This document shows positions 34,421-46,111 of a DNA stretch of 64,000 nucleotides, piece after piece. The stretch's first letter is position 1. The number at the start of each line of letters is the position of its first letter. A program made the translations under genes and the position numbers. A model generated the notes under the pieces. The model did not search any database, had not been told where the DNA came from, and saw nothing but the letters and a program-made list of their open reading frames with translations. Origin of the DNA: Rosa chinensis (Eukaryota; Streptophyta; Magnoliopsida; Rosales; Rosaceae); the NCBI RefSeq assembly GCF_002994745.2, contig NC_037088.1, forward strand, positions 56,500,397 through 56,564,396. The letters run 5' to 3'.

Positions 34421-37400
34421 ATGGTGGATAGTGAGGATGCCTCTGCTAGTTCTCGGGCTCCGGTCCCGCTTTCCGGCTCCCGGAAAATGTTCTGGCGCTC
34501 GGCTTCGTGGTCTGCTTCGAGGACCGCGGCTCACAACCCTGAGACTGAGGAAAAGGACCTTGCAGATCCAAATGCGGCTGCAGGGAACAGTAATGGGCAG
34601 AGTCACCGTAGGTTTCCTGTTCCGTTGACCCCGCGGTCTCAGCAGAATAGCAAGGCTAGGTCTGGTTTGCCGCCCTTGCAATTGCCTATTGCTAGGCGTA
34701 GCTTGGATGAGTGGCCCAAGGCAGGTTCAGATGATATTGGTGAGTGGCCACAGCCTCCTACTCCGAGTGGGAGAGGTGGTGGGGAGAGGTTGAAACTTGA
34801 TTTGTCAGCCATTCAGAACAACCCGGCAAAGAATGGTGGGCTTGTGAGGAGGGATAAGATTGCTTTCTTTGACAAAGAGTGTTCGAAAGTGGCTCAACAC
34901 ATTTATCTTGGTGGGGATGCCGTTGCGAAGGACAGAGACATTCTTAAGCAGAATGGGATAACCCATGTTCTGAATTGCGTGGGTTTTGTTTGTCCTGAGT
35001 ATTTCAAGGCAGATTTTGTGTATAGAACTCTATGGTTGCAGGATAGTCCTACAGAGGATATTACTAGTATTCTATATGATGTTTTTGATTACTTTGAAGA
35101 TGTTAGGGAACAAGGTGGAAGGGTTTTTGTTCATTGTTGTCAAGGGGTGTCTCGGTCCACATCATTGGTGATTGCTTATCTTATGTGGAGAGAAGGACAA
35201 AGTTTTGATGATGCATTTCAGTATGTGAAAGCAGCTAGAGGTATTGCTGATCCAAATATGGGCTTTGCTTGTCAGTTATTACAGTGTCAGAAGAGAGTTC
35301 ATGCTTTCCCTCTTAGCCCAAGTTCACTATTGAGGATATACAGAATTGCCCCACATTCGCCATATGATCCTTTGCATCTCGTCCCCAAAATGCTGAATAA
35401 TCCCTCACCTTCTGCTCTGGATTCTAGAGGTGCTTTTATTGTTCATATACCTTCTGCAATCTATCTTTGGATTGGTAACAACTGTGAGCTTATCATGGAA
35501 AGGGATGCAAGAGGGGCTGTTTGTCAGATTGTTCGGTATGAGAGAGTGCAAGGCCCAATAACAATAATCAAGGAAGGGGAAGAGCCTGCTTACTTTTGGG
35601 ATGCTTTTTCAAACCTTTTACCCTTGATGGATAAATCTGGCAATGGAGTAGAGGTTGGGGAGTCAAAAGATAAGATTCGTCCAGGTGAAAGGAAGTCAGA
35701 CACATATAATATTGATTTTGAAATTTTCCAGAAAGCTATTATGGGAGGTTTTGTACCTCCATTTGCATCCTCGCAAAATGAACATGAAACTCATCTTCCT
35801 GCCAGAGAGAGCAGCTGGAGTGCACTCAGGCGTAAGTTTGCCTCAGGAAACATGAAGGAGTTTGTCGCAGCACCCCGGTTATCTCTCACCAGGGTCTATT
35901 CAGATTCAATGATGTTTCTTCAGTCTACTAAAAGTTCTATATCACCTTCAGTTGCACACTCTTCATCTTCATCGTCCTCTACTTCCTCACCTCCATATCT
36001 GTCACCAGATTCCATCTCTTCTGATTCAAGCACTTGTTCAAAGTACTTTTCAGAATCCTCTCTGGATTCTCCATCTGCAGCTTCCTGTTCCCTTCCGGTA
36101 TCATCAACATTGCCAAATTGTTCTGACATGTGTCTCCTCTCCCCTAGATCGTCTTATCAACCCATGTCTAACCAAGAAAAAGTTGTTTCCAATTTTAGTT
36201 CACAGGCCAGTTCTCGGTCAACCCCAATACCATCTAAAAAGTTATCATCTTCACTTGCAGAGCGTAGAGGTAGCTTGTCGAAGTCTCTCAAATTACCTGT
36301 GATGAGTTTGAATACTTCCTCGAAAATTCTTCCTAATGAAGAAGGTGGTGTAGGGATAAATGATAGTACTTGTTTTGTACATGGCAAGAACAATGTTGGC
36401 AATGTATTACAGTCAAAGGATGGTGTTGAAAATGGCGGGGAAGATTCAACACCACAATGCAACATAGTGCTGGGTAAGGCAGATCGTATTGACTCGTGCC
36501 AAAGGGAAGCTTCTCTTATCAAACATAGTGCTGAACCTTGGAGAAATTGCCTTCCTGGAGGAGCTGCAGAATCCTCCGCCTCAAAGAAGATGGGGGCAAG
36601 TTGTCCTGTGCAATCTAATTCTATGCAACCTTTTGTATGCCGGTGGCCCAGTTTAGAGAAGCTAGCAACATTTGGTGCAAGTGAACTAGATTCTAAAGCT
36701 GTGTTTGCTATTTTCTCACCAAATAGAGACTTAGGTAAAAGTGAAGGCAGGATTTTGTATCTATGGGTAGGAAGGTTTTTTGACAATGGTAATCTTCAGA
36801 TTCAATTAGAAAGTGACAAAAACAGAGCTGATATAGAAGAGATTGACTGGGACCAAGTTGGTTCTGATGTCCTCATCCAAACGGGTCTGCCAAAGGACAC
36901 AATCATTAAGGTATGGACTCTATAATTGAAATTTTACTTTTACCTTTTGCTCATTTCATCTTTACTTTTTAAGCTTGCACCTTTAGGGCTCAGTTGATGT
37001 GGGTTCTTGCAAACTATGAAGGGTTTGTAAACTGGGGGAGAGATTGTAGCACCATTTACTAGTGTCTATTTCTCAAAGGCATTCAGCTTTTGATTGTTAA
37101 GTGAGCTGTCAAGAGTTTTTCTATCGAGTTTATCACAGAGCTTGGGTATTTTTTCTATTGTTGAAGTTTTAAATGCTGTACGTAATTATTTTGTACAAAC
37201 CTCAACTTCGTTTAGCTCAATAATGTCTTTATAACGAGTGATTGAATCTGAGCTTGAAAGTTTATTGCACTAGAAAATCTGGTTCCTTTCTTTTCTCCTG
37301 AATGTTCCAGCATGGCCCACTTGCAGTTTTTAACATTTTCCCCATTGATTCTGTCCGTTTCATGCTAATGTGTTTTTTTGTCTGGATTTGATGCTAATGT

Positions 37401-37645
37401 TTAATTCCTTTCTCTTTTATAATGTGTCTTATGTTCAATATGATTCTTACTTTCTTTGCGTTCTTTTTGTATTTCATGCACTACGATATTCTCTAGGACC
37501 AAAACCTGTGAAATGCATATGCTTGTCGCCTCTTGTGCAATCTTGCAGGGTTTGTAACCATATATACTTGATATTGTTTCTGAAACAGATTGTTAAAGAA
37601 AATGAAGAACCGGTGGAATTTTTTGCGTTGTTGAGTCCATTGTAG
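34421..37645 (+). CDS. MKP1: MAP kinase phosphatase 1 (dual-specificity phosphatase, MKP1-like)
   Basis: Dephosphorylates stress-activated MAP kinases (MPK3/6 in Arabidopsis) in UV-B, salt and pathogen signalling. Two coding exons, 34421-36910 and 37589-37645, give 848 residues; the splice AAG|ATTGTTAAA restores the conserved end IVKENEEPVEFFALLSPL. The phosphatase domain (about 150-300) contains VHCCQGVSRSTS, a CX5R active site with the first Cys (about residue 239) as nucleophile, and the general-acid region LQDSPTED. It is followed by a gelsolin-like segment (GAFIVHIPSAIYLWIGNN) and long Ser-rich stretches. The C-terminal LYLWVGRFFDNG and IEEIDWDQVGSDVL match the family. The ATG at 34421 (MVDSEDASAS) is chosen; the frame extends upstream only with a TTG. 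The gene appears intact. Confidence 0.95.
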
Positions 37646-39303
37646 CGCCAATGCAAATGAGGGATAGATTCTTTATCCCTAGTGCGTAAATCAATTTTCT
37701 CTCTCCAGCTGGGTTAATTTGCAGTCCAACTTTTTCAGACATCAAGATGAACTCCCGTGGTAAAAACCACCGAGGTAATGGCCTAGGCAGCACCCTTTAC
37801 TGTACTTGTGTCCATATGTATGCCAGTCTAGTGTTTGTTTGTTTTTTTTTTTTTCCTCTTCTTTCTTTTGGGAGGGGGCAAAGTTCTACCGCATTTCTTT
37901 CACACATGAAACATAGATGAGCCGTTAGTAAGGAGTGGGATTAGGATTACACTGTTGTCACGGTGATGTGTTAGGCCACTAGGAATTCAACCCTCTAGTC
38001 CGACCTTATTATGCTGTTCTATAATATTAGATCTTTCTAAAGGAGCATTGTGCATGCTTAATTTTATTACATTTCCTGCATTGAAACATGATGTTTCGAT
38101 GGGGATCATAGTGTATGCTATGCTAGTAGAATTCTGTGTTCAACTTTTGCTCTGTGTTAAAAATATTCTATTTGAAAGGGTCGCAATGTATGTCTGTGGA
38201 CAAAGAGAAAGGAGCTTAGACAAGCTCTTTTGTCTCAACAAACTCGGACCAATCAAGTGAAATATTCATTAATATGCAGCAATTAAAAAGTGAGGAAAAT
38301 GAAAAGAAATGTGCCATTTTGCATTAGCTTGAATAAGGGTTGTTGATTAATGTTTTCGTTTATAAGCATCTTTTTTTTTTCTTTTGTTTTGTTAAATTCT
38401 TTTGGACATGTTGTGTACAGGAGGAGGCTGCTTTCTAACTGCATCGTGGCTAGTCAACTGGTTGTACAGTGCTGTAATACCTTGGTAACTCAAAAATCAG
38501 ATTTTCTTGTATATTCAATCATATAAGGAATCAAATCCTGAATGCCTTTCAGGACAAGCAATTTACATTAAACTTTCCATTCTAAAATGTTACTTCTCTC
38601 TTCTCCTTCCACGTTATCGCAATGCCATGACTAAAAATTGGTTGCAACCAGTTTCTGTTGTGATAATTTGATTCTATTGAGCACTCATTTTGGTCATCAG
38701 ACATACTATGTTAGCGTCTATTCAGCCTTTAGGGTGTGTGACTAGACTGAATCATCACAATTGAAATTGGGTTTTTAAATCCAAGATCCTTGTTAGGTCA
38801 GTCCATGATCAATGTGCCCCCCAAATGAGTATTTGTTTCTGAGACGAGTAATTCATTCAAGTAATTAATGAAGATAAATCCTCAAAATGGGATGAAGATA
38901 GTCACTCGCTTGAGGAAGCAAACTTGAGATAAGCAATGTACCTCATATTATAGAACAGTTATCCAACCAAGTGACCAATATATGGGCGCAATGAGATGAG
39001 CAAACTTGAGGAAGTTAAGGTGATGGTAACTTATCTTTCAAATATACAAACATTCACGAATGTCTTTGCCCTGAATTTTAACAGACACTGAATGAATGAA
39101 TCTTTGACGGAGGTACTTAAACGGTGCACTTTTGTACTTGGAACAATTTTCTTAAAAATATGGGTACCATCTAGTTTAAGATGGTTTAGACCGTACTCAT
39201 AATAATATGTTAAGAGAAACAAAATATGATAAAAATCCTTTGAATTACTAAAAAAAAAAAATCCTTTGAAATATACAGATAAAAAAATTTGTTGGACTTT
39301 AAC
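37646..39303. other. Intergenic, no gene recognised
   Basis: Contains the MKP1 3'UTR at its left end. The remaining ORFs are short and unlike any family I know. No repeats with clear ends were found. Confidence 0.4.
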
Positions 39304-39321
39304 AAATCCTACAACTTTAGA

Positions 39322-40517
39322 GCGTGAAAGTCTAGAATGATACATTGTTATACCACAGGGGGGGGGGGGTTTGAGCAGAGAGAGACGGCAGCACTCTTCT
39401 GAGGATCCGCTGGTACCAGAGATGCGGTGATGAAGGCATTGATTGTGTCTTTGATCGTGTTATTGTTTAGCGTTGGCCGGTCTGGAGTAGATCTGAGTTG
39501 GGGTTCGTCGGGGTTCGTCTTTGATTTCGGATTTGCGATACTGCGTTTGGTACAACAGGCTGGGTTCGATGGGATTTGATTTTGATCGCGTGCTGTGGCG
39601 ATGGGGTCGGCCACCTGAGTTCGGCGCGGCGAGGTTGACGACAAAGGTTGGGATGTCTGTCGCGGGGAGGGTTCGTGGCTATGGCTGTCGATACTTGGAT
39701 CTGGGATTGGCGGTTGAGGAGCGAGGAGTGCAAGCACTCCCGGGCGCGGTGATTCAGGGCAGTTGGACGACGGAGTTGCAGCAAATGACGGCGATGGGCC
39801 AAGACTTCGGCACAGCGAGCTTGCTGCTGGTGATGGGGACGGCGGTATCGATTCTCTCTTTCTGCACCGGGTTCTGCCTTGATTGGGTGCCCATATCAAT
39901 TTTTTGAGTGCCCAGTATAAGGTCGTGGGCTTGGGGGCTGGGCTGGCTTTGGGCCCAAAACAGAGCCCAATGGTTGGGCTTGAGTTCTCCACAAATTTGG
40001 ATTAATTTGGGACCCAGGAGATGTTTTAGATACTTGCTTGCTTAAATATGTTCTTCTTATTATTTTGGGACCAAACGTGCAGGCAGATTGCTCATTGCTA
40101 TATTCTACAAAAGATCTATGTATAATCACGTTGTGAGTACCACAATTGCTTGCCTGGTGAGTAGTGTTAATTGTTTTTGAGTTATCTACCGATCTCTTGC
40201 ATGTCCAAATTATAGATTCTGATGGTTTGGTCTCCAAATCTCAAGATCGTGGCAATGGTTTCATTGTTGGTAATTATCTTGAGGAGGCTGAGAATTTATC
40301 CTCAGTTTTCTATTAGTTTCTCTATAAGTGATTCAGAGCAGTATTTTATTGTACATGAACTTCCTGTTGGTGTAGTACACCTTCTGGTTTGTTCTAGCTT
40401 AGCTCTAGCTTTAAGCCGTCTATGGCTTGTGTCTGCTCCCAAGGTTTTTCGGGATGCCATTCTAAACTATTATAATCGTTAAAAGTTTCAATGAATTCAC
40501 TTTTCAAACCAAAAAAA
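39322..40517 (+). mobile_element. Poly(A)-tailed retroposon with 18-bp target duplication
   Basis: Flanked by AAATCCTACAACTTTAGA (39304-39321) and AAATCCTTCAACTTTAGA (40518-40535), which differ at one base, with an A run immediately before the right copy. This is the product of target-primed reverse transcription. The 1.2-kb body is GC-rich at the 5' end (a run of 12-13 G at about 39358) and AT-rich toward the tail. It has no reverse transcriptase, so it is a truncated or internally deleted LINE, or a retrocopy. A 214-codon frame on the opposite strand (39348-39992) is low-complexity and judged spurious. Confidence 0.7.
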
Positions 40518-40535
40518 AAATCCTTCAACTTTAGA

Positions 40536-41082
40536 AACCCTAGAGAAAAATAGAGAGGAAACGTTGGGAATAACCTGTGCAGACTTTTTCAAGTCTTGCA
40601 CTCCTGCTTTTCAGCACGGTACATAGAGTGCACAAACTTTAGATTACATAATAGTAGATTACAATACCCTGATCAGTGCGACTATATACAGTATTTCCTC
40701 TTGGCTCAATTGTTGCTTCGTTTGTTTAGGCTTGCCTGTTTTGGGCCTTGGTCTTTGCTCTTTATTGTCTGTATTCCTAGTGGTTTTTTTTTTTTTTTTT
40801 TTTTTTTCTGGATTTGGCTCTTGGAAAACTCCTTCTGTGTTTAGTTTGGTTTTTGTTTGTGTATTTGGTTCCAACCCAGTTGCTGGGTTTGGTTGTAAAC
40901 TTTCTTTGGTTTAACGCAAGTTTGATAGCTTATTCGGCAATAAAATATAAAATATAAAAAAATAAAAACTGATAATTGCTAGGCTCGATGGTACTATAAA
41001 ATAAAGTAATAAACACACTGAAAAATAATAGTTAATGTTTAACATTACAAAGGCAAATACTTAATATAATAAAGCACCAAAC
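40536..41082. other. Interval between two retroposons
   Basis: Holds a long T run (about 40786-40808) and A-rich sequence near 40942-40968. It may be a further retroposon 3' end, but no duplications were found to define it. Confidence 0.35.
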
Positions 41083-41351
41083 AACAAGTCCAAACAGCAC
41101 CACACTATCAAAAGTATTTCTCCACAAAACTCGGACCGTACCTAGGGTTTTTTTTTTTCAAGATCTCCTAGCCTTCTCGTCCGACGGCGCTTATCGGTGG
41201 TGGTTCGCCATGCCGACTGGGCTACTGCCGGGCGGGTTTTGCAAGCTATGCCGGTAGTCTCATGAGTGCGGTGTGGCTCGAGGCTTTGTGCGGAATGGGT
41301 GATGATGGAGTCTGGGTTTTTCGGATTTCGGATTGTACAGGTGGTGCTTGT

Positions 41352-43621
41352 TGATAAGTGCATTTTAATGCGACGTTTTACTTGCTTTTCCCTACATTTC
41401 TTGCGTTATTTCCTTATTAAAACCCTGTTTAGGAAAGTTTTCATTCTTTGATTGGGAAAGTTCCTATTTGTAGAAAGTTTCTATTTTTATAGTTTCTATT
41501 TATCATTTTTAGTAAGTTTCCATTTTCGGTAGTTTCTATTTTTCAGTTTAGGAAAGTTTCTATTTTTCTTATTAGTTTCTATTTTCAGGACCTCCGAGCT
41601 AAAATATGGAAATGAACTCATAAATGGAAAGAGGAGCTTGCGAACACCAAGGGGAGCAAAGATGAAGGTACATTGGAGTAGAAAAATGGAAATGTACTAA
41701 AAGATCAATTTTACACATATTCCTACTCCGGCTAGGAGAAACCAAGCCAAGCAAAGAAGAAGGAGCGGCCGCCTGACCAAATGAACTTCAAATGAGTTGA
41801 AACCTTCCAGATCCATTCTAGACACCCAAAGGATCATTTCTTATGAAGAGTGCCAGAGAAAAATATGAGTGGAAGGCCTTCAAACAATCAACCCAATTTT
41901 CTACAGAAGCAAAACTGGAAAACTGGACCTGTAAGAGGTCCAGCAGCATTTCCGGCCCAACCACATGGCAATAAATTCTGAAATTTTACCACAGTAATCT
42001 ACACTCATGGTGGATAATTTCATATGAAGAAGTCGAAGGCTAAAATTAAGTTCTTAGTGGAGATAAAAATTGAAGGAATAAAGGGGCAGAAATTCACCTC
42101 CAAATCTGCTAACAACCTCTGTCAAACTTGAAGTGGAAAATCTTGAGGAGGAAAATCAAAGTTGCAAGGAAGTGGAAAATCTTGAGGAGGAAAATCAAAG
42201 TTGCAAGGAAGTGGAAAATCTTGAGGAGGAAAATCAATTCAAGTTGAACAAGTGATAAACAAGTGGGAAGATATTTTTTACAAATTTGTCTAACATATCT
42301 AGCCCTTCATTTATGTTCATCTCCACCCTCCATTCATCATTTTTTGGGCTATAAATACACTTCTCCTCTCACTCTCAAAATACCAATTCCTTCATCCATC
42401 TCATCTTCTTTATTTCTCCATTTCTTCTCCATTTTCCTTAGTCACCAATTCCTTCATCCATCTCATCTTCTTTATCTCTCCATTTCCTCTCCATTTTCCT
42501 TAGTCATCAATTCCTTCATCCATTCCATCTTCTTTGTCTCTCCATTTCCTTTCCATTTTCTCTCCATCCTCTAATGCATTCAACATTTCAAGCAAGGCCA
42601 AGGGAGAAGAAGAATTGCCGTGAGCATCATCCTCCATCACCATCCTTGAAGCTTGCTTTCGAGATTCAAGAGACCACATCCTCAATTCGTTCATCTCATC
42701 TCCATCTCACGGTGTAATCCGATTCTCCTTTGTAACCTTTGCTTTGATTTCGTTGGTTTTGTTCTAGTTGACATATGTGTTTGAATGAATATTAATTTCT
42801 GGAATTTTATGATTAATTGAGAATTTTCAGATTCATATTATTGTGATTCGAAGGTTGCTTATGTGGGTTTGTTTAATTAAATTTGCGTTATAGATAACTT
42901 TTGTATTTTAATCTTATGTGGTTGCAAACACTTAGGGTTTTGATATGAATGGTGCTAGGTTTAAGAACATGAAATCGACTTTTCGTTTTGTGTAAACTTG
43001 AATCAAAGTAGTAAAGGTTTTGTGCAAAGACCGAATTTAATTAAAGAGAATTGCAATTAGGTGGACTTTTCCATACTAAGTTGTACACTTGAGTTGATAG
43101 CCTTTCACTATGTGTAATGCGTTAAACATGACATGATTGACTAGCTTTCTAGGGTTTGATTGCATGTTTGATAGGATTAATCTAGGTGCTTGCGCTTAGG
43201 TTAATTAGCATTGAAAAGTAAAAAATGGGAATTCATTTGCTTTCGAATGTTTCACATGATCAACTCCTTTCTCATGACTTAGATGAACAATATTAGGGTT
43301 TGAATCAATTTTAATCATATGTTTCGGTTTTTGATCTTTGTTCTCTCACTCCATTTGTATTTTTATGTTTTTGCATTTTAATTATTTTGTTAACTTAGTT
43401 TTATTTTCGAAAATCCAAAAACAAAATCCTCTCTTTTTTCGTAAATAATGTTTATACTTGTGAATATATTTGTAAATATTATACTTTGTTTTAATTTTAA
43501 TTGTTTAATTGTTTAACAATGACAGATGTACCCTCAATCCCCGGAATAGAACGATCCATATTTGCTTATACTACTAACGATATTTCAGGGTTAAATTATG
43601 CGCTTGCTTTGAGCGACATCA
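41352..43621 (+). repeat. 5' LTR
   Basis: 2270 bp. Contains tandem GTTTCTATTTTT-type units (about 41460-41590), a 39-bp repeat in 2.7 copies (42130-42237), and about three copies of a roughly 60-bp CT-rich unit around CCAATTCCTTCATCCATCTC (42380-42565). Confidence 0.92.
42130..42237. repeat. 39-bp tandem repeat within the LTR
   Basis: Unit starting GAAGTGGAAAATCTTGAGGA, 2.7 copies, present in both LTRs (second set at about 49612-49719). Confidence 0.9.
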
Positions 43622-43626
43622 ATTTT

Positions 43627-43644
43627 TGGCGCCGTTGCCGGGGA
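43627..43644 (+). other. Primer-binding site (tRNA-Asp type)
   Basis: TGGCGCCGTTGCCGGGGA lies five bases inside the 5' LTR and is complementary to the 3' end of plant tRNA-Asp. It fixes the element's orientation as plus. Confidence 0.85.
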
Positions 43645-44410
43645 TTGAAAAATCACTTGCTAAATTGTGTCATTTATTGTATATATTTGTTGTATATAAA
43701 TTGTTTAAAACTTAGTTTAAATATTATTTTTATTATTGAACACGAATTTTAATTGTAGGTTGTAAATTGAGAGGAATATGTGAAGTCTCTTTTGTTAATA
43801 TTGGCCTAAACCCCTTACTGGTACCTAGCTCAGGTCCCTTAAGGTTGAGGGCGGCCTTTATTAACACTTGTTGAACTGTCTTCACACTTATGACCTTTCT
43901 CATCTTAGTAAGAAAGCCTATGTGAAATGGTGTCTAGGAAGGGGACAACGTTCATGACGGGTTTTTGAATCCAGAAGTGCTTGCAAATGGGCATAAACCA
44001 CAATGTGGGAGTAGCTCATGCCAAAATGGATTTTTCCTCTCGTGTTCGCCCTCCCCCACCTGGCCATTTCAGTAAGGTTGCCCAAACGATTTGAAAGGGA
44101 GTGTGTGTCTAGGCCGCACGTTCACTTGGGCCGCACGTTCACTTGATTTACCGCTTGGAATTTGATTCGATATCAATAATGTTTATAACAAAAGAAATAC
44201 TTGTGAATACTCTATACGTGTAAATTATTTTGTTGTTTCACACTTTAAACTTGTAAAAATACTTTTCACGTTTTAGACTCACTTGAGTACTTAACTTGTG
44301 TCTTATGTACAATATACTTGTTAATTATACTTGTAGTTTGTAATTAATAGTTATACTTATTTTTATTTTGTATTTCTTTGTTAATTATAGTTACTAACTT
44401 TATTTAATGT
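43645..44410 (+). other. Untranslated leader of the LTR element
   Basis: No ORF of note. Contains a short direct duplication GGCCGCACGTTCACTTG (about 44111-44144). This is where gag would normally start in an autonomous relative. Confidence 0.5.
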
Positions 44411-44652
44411 AGGTACCGTCTGGCTGCAAGACGTAAAATACAAGCGCTACTTGGGAGGCAACCCAATTCAGAATATAATCAGATTTGCTTTCTCTTTCCC
44501 TATTTCTTTTTATTTTTCAATTTTTCTCTATTGTTTTTATTTTAGGATTTGTTTTCGTAAATGTCTTCTATCTATGCTTACTTATTTCATTGCATGCTTT
44601 TAATTGATTACATTGAGGATAATGCAATATTTAAGTGTGGGGGAAGGGATTT
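44411..44652 (+). repeat. Internal module A of the LTR element
   Basis: Contains GCGCTACTTGGGAGGCAACC, later ACATTGAGGATAATGCA, and ends TAAGTGTGGGGGAAGG, which resembles the polypurine tract. The same series recurs at 46661-46902. Confidence 0.65.
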
Positions 44653-44714
44653 ATATTTTTGTCTTTCATTTTGAGTCCTATATATATTTTTGAGTCCTAT
44701 ATAAGTATATATAA

Positions 44715-44715
<1 letters not shown>

Positions 44716-44751
<36 letters not shown>
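44716..44751. repeat. (AAT)n microsatellite
   Basis: About 11 AAT units between module A and the 3' side of the antisense WUSCHEL-like ORF; followed by A-rich and (AAAT)n tracts at about 44799-44829. Confidence 0.9.
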
Positions 44752-44758
<7 letters not shown>

Positions 44759-44841
44759 TTGCATTCATTCAGTCTTATTAAATTCAGCTATTTACAAAAG
44801 AAAAAAAAAAAATAAATAAATAAATAAAATTATACACTATA

Positions 44842-45504
44842 CTAAGCCATGTCTGCATCTCCGTAGGAGTTGAGGCTGAGCTCAAGGGAAATGCGAGAGC
44901 CACCGCCATAGCCGCTACCTCCCTCGGAAGTAGTCTTCATGTTGCCAAAGATGTCCTCACCATGCATGGGGAATAGTGGAAGGGTTTCAATCTCCTGGTG
45001 ATATTTTCCTCGTTGTTCCATGATCGATCCATCAACACCATAGCCGACACGTAACCCAAAATTTAGATCAATGGATCTGTCAGTACTAGTAGAACCAGTG
45101 GAACCAAAGTTCAGATCAATGGACCTACCATCATCAGTAGAACTAGTGGATCCAAAATTGAGATCGAGAGATCCACCAACCCGAACGTTCCGAAATTCCC
45201 TCAACTTCTGCCTCTCACAAGCCTTGAGGTTCTGGAACCAAAAGAAGACGTTCTTGTTCTCGATCTGCCCATACGGTTTCAGATGGAGACAGATCCCTTG
45301 AATCTGCTCTGGAGTTGGGTTCTTAAGCGCCCTGTCGTAGTAAAGCTCCTGGAGGATTCTTAGTTGATCTGGTGTGGGAGTCCACCGGTTATTGGTCGGC
45401 CTGATAGGCGTGTTGGCACTACTCCCGGCTGCTTGGATGCTTCCTCCCTCCTCGGTTGGTTGCTGGGTTTGTAACTCCATTAGTTGCAGAGTTCGTGGTT
45501 CCAT
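44842..45504 (-). CDS. WUSCHEL-like homeobox protein, intronless, inside the LTR retrotransposon
   Basis: An intact 220-residue frame. WUS-type homeodomain at about residues 38-102 (NRWTPTPDQLRILQELYY, then PYGQIENKNVFFWFQNLKAC). The long WOX-specific loop and helix 3 WFQN are present, but the usual NHKARERQ reads NLKACERQ. Three exact-period 16-residue units each carry (L/I)DLNFG (residues 112-150). The WUS box TLPLFPMH is at 174-181 and an EAR-type LELSLN at 207-212. These C-terminal motifs define the WUS clade, whose members specify stem cells and act as nuclear repressors. WUS-clade genes normally have introns, whereas this copy has none, which suggests capture of a spliced RNA; no poly(A) trace was found. 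Expression is unknown. Confidence 0.85.
   Translation of the reverse strand: MEPRTLQLMELQTQQPTEEGGSIQAAGSSANTPIRPTNNRWTPTPDQLRILQELYYDRALKNPTPEQIQGICLHLKPYGQIENKNVFFWFQNLKACERQKLREFRNVRVGGSLDLNFGSTSSTDDGRSIDLNFGSTGSTSTDRSIDLNFGLRVGYGVDGSIMEQRGKYHQEIETLPLFPMHGEDIFGNMKTTSEGGSGYGGGSRISLELSLNSYGDADMA
45055..45171 (-). repeat. 48-bp in-frame repeat within the WUSCHEL-like ORF
   Basis: Two full units and a partial third, each coding for S(L/I)DLNFG plus a Ser/Thr/Asp-rich spacer. The period is exactly 16 codons, so the frame is kept. Confidence 0.85.
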
Positions 45505-45960
45505 GTTGATGAAGAAAGGATTTGAGTTTCGAAAGAAAGGCTGAAGGGTTGAGAGAGAAAGGCTGGAACTCGGAAGAATTTTCTTTTGGAGTGAACAGTC
45601 GCTCCCTCAGAATGCACCTATTTATAGAACGAGTGAGCAGATCTCCACCGTTGGATGGACGATCTCTGAGATTAAATCTACGCGTTGGATTAAAGTCACC
45701 CAAAAACACGGAAAAGCTGTTGACGCGTGGAGGACACGTGGGGGAGTCAAACGAATCTCGAGGATCCGTGACAGACAAGCTACAGCCGAAAGCAGGTTTA
45801 ATTGCCGTGAATCAAGGAAAAGAAAGGACGCGTGGGGGAATCAAACGAATCTCGAGGATCCGTGACAGACAAGCTATAGCAGAAAGCATGCCATAAATCC
45901 AGGAAAAGAAAGGAATATTTACACGTGGGGGAGCTTCTTGGGCCGTGAACTGTCATAACT
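45505..45960 (-). promoter_or_regulatory. Apparent promoter of the WUSCHEL-like ORF
   Basis: On the minus strand TATAAATA (45619-45626) lies about 115 bp upstream of the ATG, a normal spacing for a plant TATA box and short leader. Further upstream a segment of about 62 bp (CGTGGGGGA, then TCAAACGAATCTCGAGGATC) occurs twice (45734-45795 and 45829-45889). It is bordered by CACGTG-type and ACGCGT motifs, with another ACACGTGGGGGA at about 45921. ACGT-core motifs of this kind bind bZIP/bHLH factors in general. Function here is inferred. Confidence 0.55.
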
Positions 45961-46111
45961 CTTCTCCTTCCCGGAGAAGCTTTGTTAAAACCGTGTGCCT
46001 GTTGAGATTTCTACCCTATTTTGTGCTTTACATATACATCCTTTTTTTGTCTCCTCCAGATTTTACTAAGGTTTGTCTAAACGTGCAGTTTCAAATTCCT
46101 TCTACTTCCTC

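Noticed and set aside
39348..39992. 214-codon minus-strand ORF as a protein gene
   Set aside because: Low-complexity Pro/Ser/Arg composition in GC-rich retroposon DNA, no domain, and it overlaps other equally long frames.
42130..42237. Regular 39-bp repeats as a CRISPR-like array
   Set aside because: They are head-to-tail units without spacers, inside an LTR of a plant retrotransposon.
44842..45504. The homeobox ORF as the ordinary chromosomal WUS gene
   Set aside because: It is enclosed by LTRs sharing one target duplication, antisense to the element, and lacks introns. It is better read as a captured copy.
45522..45896. 124-codon plus-strand ORF upstream of the WUSCHEL-like gene
   Set aside because: Lies over the duplicated promoter segment, repeats with it, and resembles no known protein.
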